DNA of 64,000 nucleotides from the NCBI RefSeq assembly GCF_042686025.1, contig NZ_JBHUOZ010000003.1, forward strand, positions 2,232,001-2,296,000, written 5' to 3'. Under the pieces are notes generated by a model. It searched no databases. It was not told the DNA's origin and worked only from the letters and a program-made list of their open reading frames with translations. The translations under genes were made by a program, and so were the position numbers. Below are positions 25,586 through 35,000 of the stretch, piece by piece; within the stretch, counting starts at the first letter, position 1, and each line of letters starts with the position of its first letter. The DNA is from Terrimonas rubra (GTDB lineage Bacteria; Bacteroidota; Bacteroidia; Chitinophagales; Chitinophagaceae).

Positions 25586-28500
25586 TCACTTACGGAATTT
25601 GAAGTTTACGTTAATACCATAGGTTCTTGTCTGTGGTAAACCGCCACCTTCCAGGCCGGCATTCCCCGGTAACGATGAAAAAGTATCTTCCGGATCAAAG
25701 TTGTCCGTGTATTTAAGCAGTGTTAACAGGTTACGGGCTACCAGGGAAACATTGATCGCCTGGAAAGGTGTTTTGCCCAGGAAATCAGGTGTAAACAGAT
25801 ACCCCAACCCTATTTGTCTTAACTTGATAAAACTGCCGTCAAAAACCGAAATGGTCGATACATTGGTCACCAGGCCTTTGTAATAGTCCTGTGCATTTAC
25901 AAGGGAAGCATTAGGTGTACCATCTGTATATACACCTTTGGCTACCACACCGGTTTCACGGCCTTCCAGTGTCTTTTTATTTAAGCCGTAGTAATAGCTC
26001 ATAAAATCAGTGCCGGATAATACCTTGTTCCCAAACTTGTAATCAAACAATACAGAGAAATTAAATTTCTTGTATGTAAAATCATTATTAAAGCCACCAT
26101 AAAATTTAGGCAGGCCTGATCCCATGGCTTTTAACTCACCACGCAGCGGAATACCATCTGCACCTACTACTATCTGTCCCTTATCATCGTACCTGAAATC
26201 ATAAGCCATGATCTGGGCAATGGGCAGCCCTTGTACACTGGCAATAAAAGCACCATTACTATATGGACCAACAGCGGCCCTGTATTGCCCTTCACCATCT
26301 TTTCTCAATGGTCCGGGGTCTTCATTGTTATCAATCTTCACCAGCTTGTTTTTTACCCAGGTGATATTAAAGGAGCTTTTCCAGTTAAAGTCGCGGCCTT
26401 TTACAATATCGCCGGTCAGGTTAAGCTCAATACCATTATTCTGGGTAATACCCAATGGTTCGTAACTGAACTGGTAACCGGATGCTACCGACAGCTGCTT
26501 ACGTATTAACTCATTTTTTGTTTTGCGGGCAAAATAGGTGATGTCCAACCCTACTCTTCTTTTAAAGGCCTGCAGCTCTAACCCGATCTCATATTCCTGC
26601 ATCCGGTAAGGCTTTATATTTTCGGAGATGGTCTCATTGGCCATGCTGCCAAAGGGCCTGTTGGCATTGGTTCCGTTCTCAATTACATAATAAGTGCGGT
26701 TGCTGAATGGTGTTGCTTCACCACTGGTTTGTGCATAAGATACCCGCAGTTTACCATAATTAATATTTTTCAGGTCTACCAGATCGGTAAAAATAAAACT
26801 ACCCGAAACCGAAGGGGTGAAAATGCCCTCATTAACAGTACTGAACTCATCATAGCGGCCGGTAGTGTTAAGGGTTAAAAAGTTCCTGTAACTGATATCC
26901 GCCGTATAATAGGCTGAATTGGTTTGTCCTCTTAAAGGCGAAGGATAAATGGGGTTAGGCGTGGTTAATAAATTGGATGGCGTATACAGGAAAGGTTGTT
27001 TCCAGCCTGTTCCGCCTTCAATACCCATTTTTTCATACGCATATTTACGGATATTGCCACCTAACCCTACATCCAGGTTAAAATCATTACCCAATTTGGT
27101 ATTATATCCTGCCATCGCATCCACGTTCAATTCCGTATTGGTGGCTTTTGATTTTTCACCCAGTTTACCACTTCTCAGGTAGCCCTGTCCGGTAGGCTCC
27201 ACGCTAAATACATCATCATTAATTAAATCATAACCGGTACGTAATTGTACATACAGGTTTTTCAGCAGGTCATATTTCAGGGCGGCAGAAGTAATGAATC
27301 TTTTTCTCCAGGTATTGGAGATAGTTCTTTCCACCACAAACCACGGGTTAGCCATATACCCATCAGAGTTCATGGCGTTCTCATAACCGTTTGACAGGTT
27401 ATAACCCGGCTTCAGGTATTCGGGACTGATATTGGCCGGTAACAGGTTTACGGCAAAGTTGGCGTTACGGCTCATATCGTTCAGCAGTGGTCTTAATTTC
27501 ACCGCTTCATCCGTATAAGTTGCCACCAGCATTAATTTTAGCTTTTGGGTAATATTCTGGTTCAGGTTTAAATTACCTGAATAACGTCGCAGGCTGCTGT
27601 TCGGCAATACTGATTCGTTATTCATATGTGAAAGCGAGAAACGGAGATTGCCGTTTGGTCCCCCGTTTACAAAAGAAATGGTATTGGTAGCAACCGGCGC
27701 TACACGATAAAATTTTTGTTTCTGGTTTTCAACGGCCGCATAAGGATATAAATTACCATCCATGGCAATACTGGGTTGCCTGTCCAGTTTTTCGCCCCAG
27801 CTGTTGATATTGGCCGCTGTTAACTCGGCCAGTGTTGTGGGTCGCTGCCCGTTTAAACCATGACCATATACCTGCTGAAAATCGCTGTTATCAATTATAC
27901 TGTTAACACTAAAATTAGAGTTGAACTCAACCCCAAAACCATTGGCGCCTTTACCGCTTTTGGTAGTGATCTGTAACACACCATTAGAGGCCCTGGTGCC
28001 GTATAAAGCGGAGGCTGTAGAACCTTTTAATACTACTATGTTTTCTATATCATCAGGATTGATACTGGAAATGCCATCACCCATATCCTGGCCGCCATAC
28101 ACACCGGGTGAGCCTTTCTGTGTATTATCCATCGGTACGCCATCAATAACGATCAGGGGGCCGGTGGTGGAAGTGAAATTACTGATACCGCGGATCAGTA
28201 TTCTGGCAGATCCGCCGGGACCACTGTTCACACCGCTGATATTTAAACCGGGTACACGGCCCTGTAAACTATTGGCCACGTTGGGCTCCTTGGCCTGGCT
28301 TAAAAGACTCCCGTCTACTTTTGTAGTAGCATAACCAATTTTCCTGTTGGCCCTTGATATACCAAGCGCCGTTACAACTACCTCTTCATCCATTTTAACA
28401 ATGGGATTGTCCAGGGAAACAGAAACCGTATTGGAAGTAACGGATACAACCTTTGCTTCGTAACTGATATGACTAAACTCCAGCTGCACCGGGATGGCAG

Positions 28501-29023
28501 ATACGGCAATGGTAAAATTGCCGTTCTCATCCGAATAAACGCCCTGCGATGTACCTACCACCCTGATAGATACACCGCTTAAAGCGTCGCCTTTATTATC
28601 AGTAACCTTGCCCTTTATAATTTCATCGTATTGCAAACCTGTTACCGGGGTGCGCTCATTGTTCGCATCGGTGAACAGTACAATTTTATTTTCAATGATC
28701 CTGTAGCGGATATGCAGCGGCAGGAACACTTTATCAAAAAAGTCTTTTAATTTAACATCAACCCCGCTAAAAGATATCTCCTGCCGGGTATTGATGGTAC
28801 TGGGACTATAGACGATATTTATTTTGGTCTGCGATTGCAGCATATCGATCACCTTCTGCAGGGGTTCGCCCGATACTTTAAGGGTTATTCTTTTATCCAG
28901 TAAATTCTGAGCATTGGTATTGCCCGCAGAAACGGTAATGGTAATAAACAGGATACACATTACCGGCGCAAATACAGTTCGCAGGAACTTATTCCGTTTA
29001 CAGGTTCCGTAAAAATTAAGCAT
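25586..29023 (-). CDS. SusC/RagA TonB-linked transporter with STN signalling domain
   Basis: A 1145-residue outer-membrane transporter. After a signal region (to about residue 38, AGNTNAQ) it has an STN domain (about 45-115: ITLKVSGEPLQKVIDMLQSQTKINIVYSPSTI, VFLPLHIRYRIIENKIVLF), then a carboxypeptidase-regulatory-like domain (GKVTDNKGDALSGVSIRVVGTSQG), the SusC linker (EEVVVTALGISRANRKIGYAT), plug (LQGRVPGLNISGVNSGPGGSARILIRG; VLKGSTASALYGTRASNGVLQITTKSG) and barrel. The STN domain is the contact used by TonB transducers to signal to a FecR anti-sigma factor. Such a gene (29173-30252) lies directly upstream, so ligand import should induce the whole locus. Confidence 0.94.
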   Translation of the reverse strand: MLNFYGTCKRNKFLRTVFAPVMCILFITITVSAGNTNAQNLLDKRITLKVSGEPLQKVIDMLQSQTKINIVYSPSTINTRQEISFSGVDVKLKDFFDKVFLPLHIRYRIIENKIVLFTDANNERTPVTGLQYDEIIKGKVTDNKGDALSGVSIRVVGTSQGVYSDENGNFTIAVSAIPVQLEFSHISYEAKVVSVTSNTVSVSLDNPIVKMDEEVVVTALGISRANRKIGYATTKVDGSLLSQAKEPNVANSLQGRVPGLNISGVNSGPGGSARILIRGISNFTSTTGPLIVIDGVPMDNTQKGSPGVYGGQDMGDGISSINPDDIENIVVLKGSTASALYGTRASNGVLQITTKSGKGANGFGVEFNSNFSVNSIIDNSDFQQVYGHGLNGQRPTTLAELTAANINSWGEKLDRQPSIAMDGNLYPYAAVENQKQKFYRVAPVATNTISFVNGGPNGNLRFSLSHMNNESVLPNSSLRRYSGNLNLNQNITQKLKLMLVATYTDEAVKLRPLLNDMSRNANFAVNLLPANISPEYLKPGYNLSNGYENAMNSDGYMANPWFVVERTISNTWRKRFITSAALKYDLLKNLYVQLRTGYDLINDDVFSVEPTGQGYLRSGKLGEKSKATNTELNVDAMAGYNTKLGNDFNLDVGLGGNIRKYAYEKMGIEGGTGWKQPFLYTPSNLLTTPNPIYPSPLRGQTNSAYYTADISYRNFLTLNTTGRYDEFSTVNEGIFTPSVSGSFIFTDLVDLKNINYGKLRVSYAQTSGEATPFSNRTYYVIENGTNANRPFGSMANETISENIKPYRMQEYEIGLELQAFKRRVGLDITYFARKTKNELIRKQLSVASGYQFSYEPLGITQNNGIELNLTGDIVKGRDFNWKSSFNITWVKNKLVKIDNNEDPGPLRKDGEGQYRAAVGPYSNGAFIASVQGLPIAQIMAYDFRYDDKGQIVVGADGIPLRGELKAMGSGLPKFYGGFNNDFTYKKFNFSVLFDYKFGNKVLSGTDFMSYYYGLNKKTLEGRETGVVAKGVYTDGTPNASLVNAQDYYKGLVTNVSTISVFDGSFIKLRQIGLGYLFTPDFLGKTPFQAINVSLVARNLLTLLKYTDNFDPEDTFSSLPGNAGLEGGGLPQTRTYGINVNFKFRK

Positions 29024-29172
29024 AACGAAGTAATAGTTTTAATAAAAACAGCTATACAAGCACCCGTATCACCTACAGGTATAATAAAATGCCAGGTCAA
29101 TAAAGTTTAGAATATGGTCGAGCCTGAAGAAGTATTAGATCTTCATAAGCATATCAATCGTTCAAAATATTT

Positions 29173-30252
29173 TTATAAACAGCCTTTACCTGTAATCAAG
29201 ATCGTAGTTCCTTTCAATTCATAGTGCAATCCCAAAGCAGTTACCATAATATCGAGCTTGGTATATAAACTTAATCCATCAATATTTCCACTGAACAAAC
29301 ATTCTGCCACATGGTGTTGTTCCAGTTCTATTTTTATACCGTAATCCTTTTGAATAATATCCAGTATAACCGACAGTTTTTCCTTATCAAATGAATAAGA
29401 CCTTGTTGTTGCGTTCGATGGCTGGCTGATCGGCACCGGGATATCTACCAGTGAAGTACTGAACAGCTGTGTTCTGTCATCATACCGTACTTTTTGGTTG
29501 GGTGTTATGATCACGCCATTGTCCAGTTTACCCTTTCCTTCCGTATTTTTTTTCGTTGGTTTGTATACTTCCACTCTGCCTGTTCTCACTTCCACCTCTA
29601 CCAGGTCATCGTTATCATTATGTTTGATATAAAAGCTGGTGCCCAATACTCTTGTTACCAGGTTATCATGATGCACCAGGAAAGGTTTATTCGGGTCTTT
29701 CGCGATCTCGAAAAAAGCATCTCCTACCAGTTTTACAGACCTGTTCTGCGCACCAAATTTTGCGGGGTAATATAAACTGGCATTGGGTTGCAGGATAACC
29801 ACGCTTCCGTCTTCCAAAGCAACCGATAAAGCCTTATTGGTTTTATTATGATTTACGGTTAATGTTTCATGCTCATCAGGTATGGTAACCAGGTCATCGG
29901 TATTACGCTGAAAAAAACGGTTAACCGAAAAAACCGACATTACCGCTACCAGTATAATAACAGCCGCTATGGCTATCATTCTTCTTATTCTTTGCTTTTT
30001 GTGTATACTCTTTAAAATAAACTGGCTGCCATTACTGCCGTTCATGATATTATTTACCAAGGTCTCTGACCGGTCCAAAGGAAGGTTAAGCCCCTCCGCC
30101 CCGTTTTCCAGGGAAGTAGCTATATGCTCCTTTAACAGTTCATCGTATGCCGGTGAACCCAGGTAGCCGAATAGCTCATCCGTTTCAGCCTGGGTACACT
30201 GATTGATAACAAACTTATCCAGCAAAAAAAGTATCCTGTTTCTTACATCCAT
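29173..30252 (-). CDS. FecR-family anti-sigma factor
   Basis: A 359-residue inner-membrane regulator. The cytoplasmic N-terminus (FVINQCTQAETDELFGYLGSP) should hold the sigma factor; one transmembrane helix follows (MIAIAAVIILVAVMSVFSV, about 90-110), then the periplasmic FecR domain (ETLTVNHNKTNKALSVALEDGSVVILQPNASLYYP, SVKLVGDAFFEIAKDPNKPFLVHHDNLVTRVLGTSFYI) and a DUF4974-like C-terminal domain (RSYSFDKEKLSVILDIIQKDYGIKIEL). It lies between its presumed sigma partner (65 bp upstream) and the STN-containing SusC (149 bp downstream). The larger second gap may contain the promoter recognised by the released sigma factor. Confidence 0.94.
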   Translation of the reverse strand: MDVRNRILFLLDKFVINQCTQAETDELFGYLGSPAYDELLKEHIATSLENGAEGLNLPLDRSETLVNNIMNGSNGSQFILKSIHKKQRIRRMIAIAAVIILVAVMSVFSVNRFFQRNTDDLVTIPDEHETLTVNHNKTNKALSVALEDGSVVILQPNASLYYPAKFGAQNRSVKLVGDAFFEIAKDPNKPFLVHHDNLVTRVLGTSFYIKHNDNDDLVEVEVRTGRVEVYKPTKKNTEGKGKLDNGVIITPNQKVRYDDRTQLFSTSLVDIPVPISQPSNATTRSYSFDKEKLSVILDIIQKDYGIKIELEQHHVAECLFSGNIDGLSLYTKLDIMVTALGLHYELKGTTILITGKGCL

Positions 30253-30317
30253 TGGGTTGGTAAAATATAACGGCTACTAATAAAGACTGCGCCAATAAAA
30301 AAATGGAGTACAGGGAA

Positions 30318-30914
30318 TTAAAAAAAATTTTGAATGGCCAGTAAAATGAAGATATTGATCTCCCCGTTTTTGAGCAGGTGGTTTTTAAGGGTATTCATTG
30401 CCCTGGCTAAATGTGTTTTAACCGTTAAGGGCGAAAGGTTTAACTGCGCAGCTATCTGTTTATAGCTCATATGCTCCTCTTTGGCCAGTTTAAATACTAA
30501 TAATTGCTGATCAGTAAGTTGCTGTTGCGCAATATGCAGTAACTCTTTGTATTCCTTTGACTGGAGTAGTCTTTCCGAATCATTCACCGTTTCACTTTTC
30601 TGGGAATGATAACCCAGGTGCGCCTTCCAGTCGGCAATTTTCTTTTTGTTATAATCAAATATCCGGTTCTTGCTCACCGTATATAACCAGGCTTCAAAGG
30701 AGCGTAGTTCCAATAAGGAGTGGCGGTGTGTCCATACCTTGGTAAAAACATCCTGGATGATCTCCTCCGCCAGGTGTTTATCTTTTACGTAGCTCATGGC
30801 CACTTTATAAATATGGTCTTTATACTTGTCGAAGATTTGCTGAAAAGCATAAGCACTATCATTACCCAGCATCAGTAACAGGCGTCTTTCCTCATATAGG
30901 TTGTCAGTACTCAT
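30318..30914 (-). CDS. ECF sigma factor of the EndoH/SusCD locus (FecI-like)
   Basis: Sigma-70 family factor of about 198 residues. Region 2: YAFQQIFDKYKDHIYKVAMSYVKDKHLAEEIIQDVFTKVW and FEAWLYTVSKNRIFDYNKKK; region 4: LTDQQLLVFKLAKEEHMSYKQIAAQLNLSPLTVKTHLARAMNTLKNHLL. The ATG at 30914 (MSTDNLYEERR) is chosen over a TTG at 30935. It ends in a hydrophobic stretch (IFILLAIQNFF). First gene of the locus, controlled post-translationally by the adjacent FecR protein. Transcription probably starts from a TATATTTG box 40 bp upstream. Confidence 0.93.
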   Translation of the reverse strand: MSTDNLYEERRLLLMLGNDSAYAFQQIFDKYKDHIYKVAMSYVKDKHLAEEIIQDVFTKVWTHRHSLLELRSFEAWLYTVSKNRIFDYNKKKIADWKAHLGYHSQKSETVNDSERLLQSKEYKELLHIAQQQLTDQQLLVFKLAKEEHMSYKQIAAQLNLSPLTVKTHLARAMNTLKNHLLKNGEINIFILLAIQNFF

Positions 30915-30953
30915 TAAGCAAAAAATTAGGGGCAATCATTTGGTATAACGAAT

Positions 30954-30961
30954 CAAATATA
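30954..30961 (-). promoter_or_regulatory. -7 element TATATTTG for the sigma-FecR operon
   Basis: On the minus strand TATATTTG matches TAnnTTTG and lies 40 nt upstream of the sigma-factor ATG at 30914. No TTTG at -33 was found. Confidence 0.5.
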
Positions 30962-31049
30962 TTATTTAATGCTAATTAAAAAAATATATTCACATGAGCG
31001 GTAAGCTCATGCAACCGATAACAATTTTACTATTTGTAAAGACGGGCTA

Positions 31050-31077
31050 ATAAAAAAACCGGGCTATGCAGCCCGGT
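31050..31077 (-). terminator. Intrinsic terminator of the phosphohexomutase gene
   Basis: Perfect 8-bp stem ACCGGGCT / AGCCCGGT (31058-31077) with ATGC loop, followed on the minus strand by TTTTTTTA. Confidence 0.88.
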
Positions 31078-31148
31078 CAGGTATATAAAAAAGATGTATT
31101 CTTTTATATTCCCAGTTTATGATAAAAAACTGAAAACTAATCCGCTAT

Positions 31149-32870
31149 CTACAACTTCATATCTGCAATAATGGCTTTTATTTTTTCATCCAATTGCAGG
31201 TTTACCTTATCAAAATCAGCGGCGCTGGTCAGGGCTTCCTTCACACTAAAATAAAATTTAATTTTCGGCTCAGTGCCACTCGGGCGGGCAGAAATAATAC
31301 TGCCATCCGCTAAGATAAACTGCAGCACATTTGATTTCGGCAGTTGAATATCCCACTGGCTGCCGTCCTGGATATTGGTCCCTTTCTGCAATTCGTAATC
31401 CAGTAATTGCGCTACCGCCACGCCATTGATAACGGTTGGCGGATTTTTCCGGTAAGCTTCCATCATGGCCGCGATCTGCTGTTGCCCGTCCATACCTTTT
31501 TGGGTAATGGAAATTAAATCCTCTTTATAAAAACCATACTGGATATACAGCTCAATTAATTTATCAAACAAGGTACGTCCCTGTGCTTTTTCATAAGCAG
31601 CCATCTCACATAACAAGGCTACGGCGCTTACGGCATCCTTATCACGGATCTGGTCACCGATCATTAAACCAAAACTTTCCTCCCCGCCAATGATATAATT
31701 TTCTTTACCTTCTTTTTCGCGGATCATTTCGGCGATCCATTTAAAGCCGGTCAGCACCCGGTAGCAGGCCACATTATTTCCTTTGGCTAAAGCATCGGCC
31801 ATGCCTGTGGTAACAATGGTGGTAATGATCATATCGTTGGGGCGGGCAATACCTTTGGTCCGCCTCGCTTCCAGTAAATAGTTAAACGCCAGCACAGCGG
31901 TCTGGTTACCGTTCATCAGCACCCACTCCCCTTTGTTATCTTTTACGCCAATCCCTACACGATCCGCATCAGGGTCAGTACCTAATAATATATCGGCATC
32001 CAGTTCTTTGGCTTTTGCCAGGCCAATGCTCATGGTTTCTTTCTCCTCCGGGTTTGGATAACTTACCGTAGGGAAATTGCCATTGGGTTCTTCCTGCTCT
32101 TTTACAATGGTAACATTGGTAAAACCAAATGCTTTTAACACATCAGGAACCAATTTTATACCAGTGCCATGAATAGGTGTGTACACAATTTTCAGGTCGT
32201 GCTGCTGCGCAATCACTTCGGGATATACGCTCAGGCTTTTCACCATTTCAATATAAGCTGCATCTATTTCCTTACCTATTAAGGTAATATTGGCTTCGCC
32301 CCCGCTCCATTTTACATCATCCACAGAGGCTATCTTCTCTACCTCTTTAATTACATTTTTATCATGCGGTGGCACCAGTTGTCCGCCGTCATTCCAGTAG
32401 GCTTTGTAACCATTATACTCTTTCGGATTATGGGAGGCCGTACACACCACCCCGCCCTGGCAACCCAGGTGACGGATAGCAAATGATAATTCGGGAGTAG
32501 GTCTTAACGCCTCAAATAAATACACTTTAATACCATTGGCGGCAAAAACATTGGCTGTGGTCTCAGCAAAAAAACGGCTGTTATTCCGGCTGTCATGTGC
32601 AATGGCCACTTTTACATCATTACCAAAGCTTTGTTTTAAATAATTGGCATACCCCTGGGTAGCCATACCTACCGTATACTTATTCATGCGGTTGGTACCC
32701 ACGCCCATAATACCACGTAAACCGCCTGTACCAAACTCTAAATTTTTATAAAAGGCATCGGCAATATCGGCTTCGTTACCTGCCTGCAGTTGTTTGATCT
32801 GGTCCTTTGTATCCTGGTCAAAATTCCCGTTTAACCACACGTTTACCTTGTCTTGAATGGCAGCGTCCAT
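31149..32870 (-). CDS. Phospho-sugar mutase (phosphoglucomutase/phosphomannomutase)
   Basis: A 573-residue cytosolic enzyme of the alpha-D-phosphohexomutase family that interconverts hexose 1- and 6-phosphates. Key sites: the phosphoserine loop TASHNPKEYNGYKAYW, the metal-binding loop DPDADRVG, the sugar-binding loop GGEESFG and the C-terminal phosphate-binding SARPSGTEPKIKFYF. Length and the GTGGLRGIMGVGTNRMN start fit the PgcA/Pgm2-like group rather than shorter bacterial ManB. Monocistronic with its own terminator, and divergent from the DUF2279 gene. It can feed glucose 1-phosphate or mannose 1-phosphate into glycan synthesis. Confidence 0.95.
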   Translation of the reverse strand: MDAAIQDKVNVWLNGNFDQDTKDQIKQLQAGNEADIADAFYKNLEFGTGGLRGIMGVGTNRMNKYTVGMATQGYANYLKQSFGNDVKVAIAHDSRNNSRFFAETTANVFAANGIKVYLFEALRPTPELSFAIRHLGCQGGVVCTASHNPKEYNGYKAYWNDGGQLVPPHDKNVIKEVEKIASVDDVKWSGGEANITLIGKEIDAAYIEMVKSLSVYPEVIAQQHDLKIVYTPIHGTGIKLVPDVLKAFGFTNVTIVKEQEEPNGNFPTVSYPNPEEKETMSIGLAKAKELDADILLGTDPDADRVGIGVKDNKGEWVLMNGNQTAVLAFNYLLEARRTKGIARPNDMIITTIVTTGMADALAKGNNVACYRVLTGFKWIAEMIREKEGKENYIIGGEESFGLMIGDQIRDKDAVSAVALLCEMAAYEKAQGRTLFDKLIELYIQYGFYKEDLISITQKGMDGQQQIAAMMEAYRKNPPTVINGVAVAQLLDYELQKGTNIQDGSQWDIQLPKSNVLQFILADGSIISARPSGTEPKIKFYFSVKEALTSAADFDKVNLQLDEKIKAIIADMKL

Positions 32871-32946
32871 AGTTTGCTATTTAAATGATTATAAGGGTTG
32901 TAAGTTATAAATTTTATGTTTTACCACCCAAAAGATAAAGTAAATG

Positions 32947-32954
32947 TATTTTTG
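32947..32954 (+). promoter_or_regulatory. -7 element TATTTTTG for the DUF2279 gene
   Basis: It matches TAnnTTTG, 50 nt before the ATG at 33005, in the divergent gap with the phosphohexomutase gene. Confidence 0.45.
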
Positions 32955-33004
32955 CGAAAAATATTTTAATATTTATCAAACCTGCCCCCTCTTTACCCTG
33001 TAAT

Positions 33005-34006
33005 ATGTGGAATAAAAGCGTTCGATTCCTGGTCCTTTTTTTCGTCACCTGTTGTGCCTGTTCAACCACTCTTACAGCACAAAATGATACGTTGGCTTTA
33101 CCAACAGATACTGCCACCGGGGCCGGCTTTTGGGATGGTGGTACCGGCTTACCGGCCATTCAGAAAAAACGCCGCCAATGGTGGGTTGGCAGTGCCAATG
33201 TAGCGGCTTATGGCGGCTCACTGGTTTTATTAAATGAAGCCTGGTATAAAAACGAACCACGCAGTAAATTTCATACTTACGACGATAATAAGGAATGGTT
33301 ACAGATGGATAAAACGGGGCATGCCTGGACAGCCTACACAACAGGCCGTTTATCATCACAAATATGGCAATGGGCCGGCATGGAGCATAAAAAAGCGGTA
33401 TGGCTGGGTGGCTTAAGCGGTACAGCCTATCTTACGGTTATCGAATTCCTGGATGCCTATTCGGCCAAATGGGGATTCAGCTGGGGCGATATGGCAGCCA
33501 ATTTAAGCGGCTCCCTGTTATATATTGGCCAGGAACTGGCCTGGAAAGAACAGCGGGTACAATTAAAATTTTCTTTTCATGCCAATAAATACTCCGATCC
33601 CATGCTGGATACCAGGGCCGATGAACTTTTTGGAAAAGGCCTGTATGAACGCACGTTAAAAGATTATAATGCCCAAACCTATTGGTTAAGCGCCAATATA
33701 CATTCCTTCTTCAAAGAAAGTAATTTTCCCAAATGGCTGAATATTGCCGTGGGCTATGGCGCCGATGGCATGTGGGGTGGTTATGAAAATAAATGGGAAG
33801 ATAAGGATGGCAATACCATCACCCGTTACGATATCCCCCGTAAAAGACAGTTTTTTTTAAGCCCGGATATTGACCTGACAAAAATTAAGACAAAAAGCAA
33901 GTTTTTACGCACCTGCTTTTTTATGCTGAATGCCATTAAAATCCCGGCACCGGCTTTAATGCTGGACAGTAAAGGAAAAATGAAGTTTTATCCTTTGTAT
34001 TTTTGA
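33005..34006 (+). CDS. DUF2279-family outer-membrane or periplasmic protein
   Basis: A 333-residue exported protein. The N-terminus (VRFLVLFFVTCCACSTTLTAQ) is a signal peptide and may include a lipobox. The core fits the DUF2279 family: KEWLQMDKTGHAWTAYTTGRLSSQIWQWAG, SGTAYLTVIEFLDAYSAKWGFSWGDMAANLSGSLLY. The short hydrophobic helices and the conserved K-x-x-H and E-x-x-D residues suggest a membrane-associated fold related to YfiM. The biochemical role of the family is unknown to me. The C-terminal part is rich in aromatic strands and could be barrel-like. Single gene with a dispersed repeat directly after its stop. Confidence 0.78.
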   Translation: MWNKSVRFLVLFFVTCCACSTTLTAQNDTLALPTDTATGAGFWDGGTGLPAIQKKRRQWWVGSANVAAYGGSLVLLNEAWYKNEPRSKFHTYDDNKEWLQMDKTGHAWTAYTTGRLSSQIWQWAGMEHKKAVWLGGLSGTAYLTVIEFLDAYSAKWGFSWGDMAANLSGSLLYIGQELAWKEQRVQLKFSFHANKYSDPMLDTRADELFGKGLYERTLKDYNAQTYWLSANIHSFFKESNFPKWLNIAVGYGADGMWGGYENKWEDKDGNTITRYDIPRKRQFFLSPDIDLTKIKTKSKFLRTCFFMLNAIKIPAPALMLDSKGKMKFYPLYF

Positions 34007-34012
34007 TCATAA

Positions 34013-34096
34013 ACCGGTTGCTGCCAACTGCTGAACAGCGTGTAAACCGTACAAGTGTGCGACGCAACAACTGATGATAGTATTGGTGCAGCCGGT
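34013..34096 (+). repeat. Dispersed repeat family 2, copy 2 (complete form)
   Basis: An 84-bp element with imperfect inverted ends (ACCGGTTGCTGCC and GGTGCAGCCGGT), starting 7 bp after a stop codon. The central AAGTGTGCGACGCAACAAC is the most conserved part relative to copies at 622-679 and 55747-55816. Confidence 0.6.
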
Positions 34097-34113
34097 AACA
34101 AAAAATAAAAAAT

Positions 34114-34971
34114 ATGCGCTATTTGCTGTTTTGTATAATGATGAGTACCCTAACTTTTAAGACTGTATCAGCACAAACGCCTGCTTATACCGATATATAC
34201 CTGTGGCCTAACGGTGCGCCAACCAGTAATGGTACCGAAAGCCAGCCGGAGGATGAGAAGAAAGGCATTTACAAACCACAGATAAGGGTATACCTGCCTG
34301 AAGCGGCCAAAAGTACCGGTCGTGCCGTAATAGCTTTACCCGGCGGTGGTTACAGTCATTTAGCCTATAACCACGAGGGGTATGATTTTGCACCCTTTTT
34401 CCTGGAACAGGGTATTGCTTTTATTGTTTTAAAATACCGCATGCCCTTTGGTAATAAAGAAGTGCCTTTCAGTGATGTTGCCGAAGCTATAAGAATAACC
34501 AAAAGCAATGCAGGCAAGTGGCATATCAACGAAAATAAAATTGGCATTATGGGTTCCTCTGCAGGCGGGCATTTAGCGGCCACGGTAGCCACTAAGAGTG
34601 ATGCAGCTATTAAACCGGCTTTCCAGATCTTATTATATCCTGTTATCACTATGGATTCAACCTATACGCATAAAGGCTCAAGAAAAAACTTACTGGGTGC
34701 TAACCCGCCTGAAGCGGTGAGCATTGCCTACAGTAACGAAAAACAGGTAAATGCAGCTACTCCCAGGGCCTTTATTGCTTTTTCGGATGATGATAAAGTG
34801 GTACTACCCACTAATGGCACCAATTATTATAACGCTTTGCACAAGGCCGGCGTGGCCGCTTCCCTGCATATTTATCCCAGCGGCGGACATGGCTGGGGAT
34901 TCAGGGATGCATTTAAATACAAAGAGGCTTTTCTGAAAAACCTGAAGGACTGGTTAGCCGGTTTTGAATAA
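34114..34971 (+). CDS. Secreted alpha/beta-hydrolase (acetyl-esterase/BD-FAE-like)
   Basis: A 285-residue exported esterase. The signal peptide (to about residue 20, TFKTVSAQ) precedes the hydrolase core. The oxyanion loop is ALPGGGYSHLAYNHEG, the nucleophile elbow is GSSAGGHLA, an acidic member is likely in FSDDDKVV and the catalytic histidine is in SGGHGWGF. This layout fits the acetylxylan-esterase or carbohydrate-esterase-like group that removes acyl groups from plant polysaccharides. Specificity is inference. It converges on the GT9 gene with a 29-bp gap and no obvious terminator. Confidence 0.87.
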   Translation: MRYLLFCIMMSTLTFKTVSAQTPAYTDIYLWPNGAPTSNGTESQPEDEKKGIYKPQIRVYLPEAAKSTGRAVIALPGGGYSHLAYNHEGYDFAPFFLEQGIAFIVLKYRMPFGNKEVPFSDVAEAIRITKSNAGKWHINENKIGIMGSSAGGHLAATVATKSDAAIKPAFQILLYPVITMDSTYTHKGSRKNLLGANPPEAVSIAYSNEKQVNAATPRAFIAFSDDDKVVLPTNGTNYYNALHKAGVAASLHIYPSGGHGWGFRDAFKYKEAFLKNLKDWLAGFE

Positions 34972-35000
34972 ACCCAATTGCAAACTGCCGATGTAGCATT

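Noticed and set aside
30915..30935. TTG start of the FecI-like sigma factor at 30935
   Set aside because: An ATG seven codons later begins the usual N-terminus, and TTG starts are unlikely without support.
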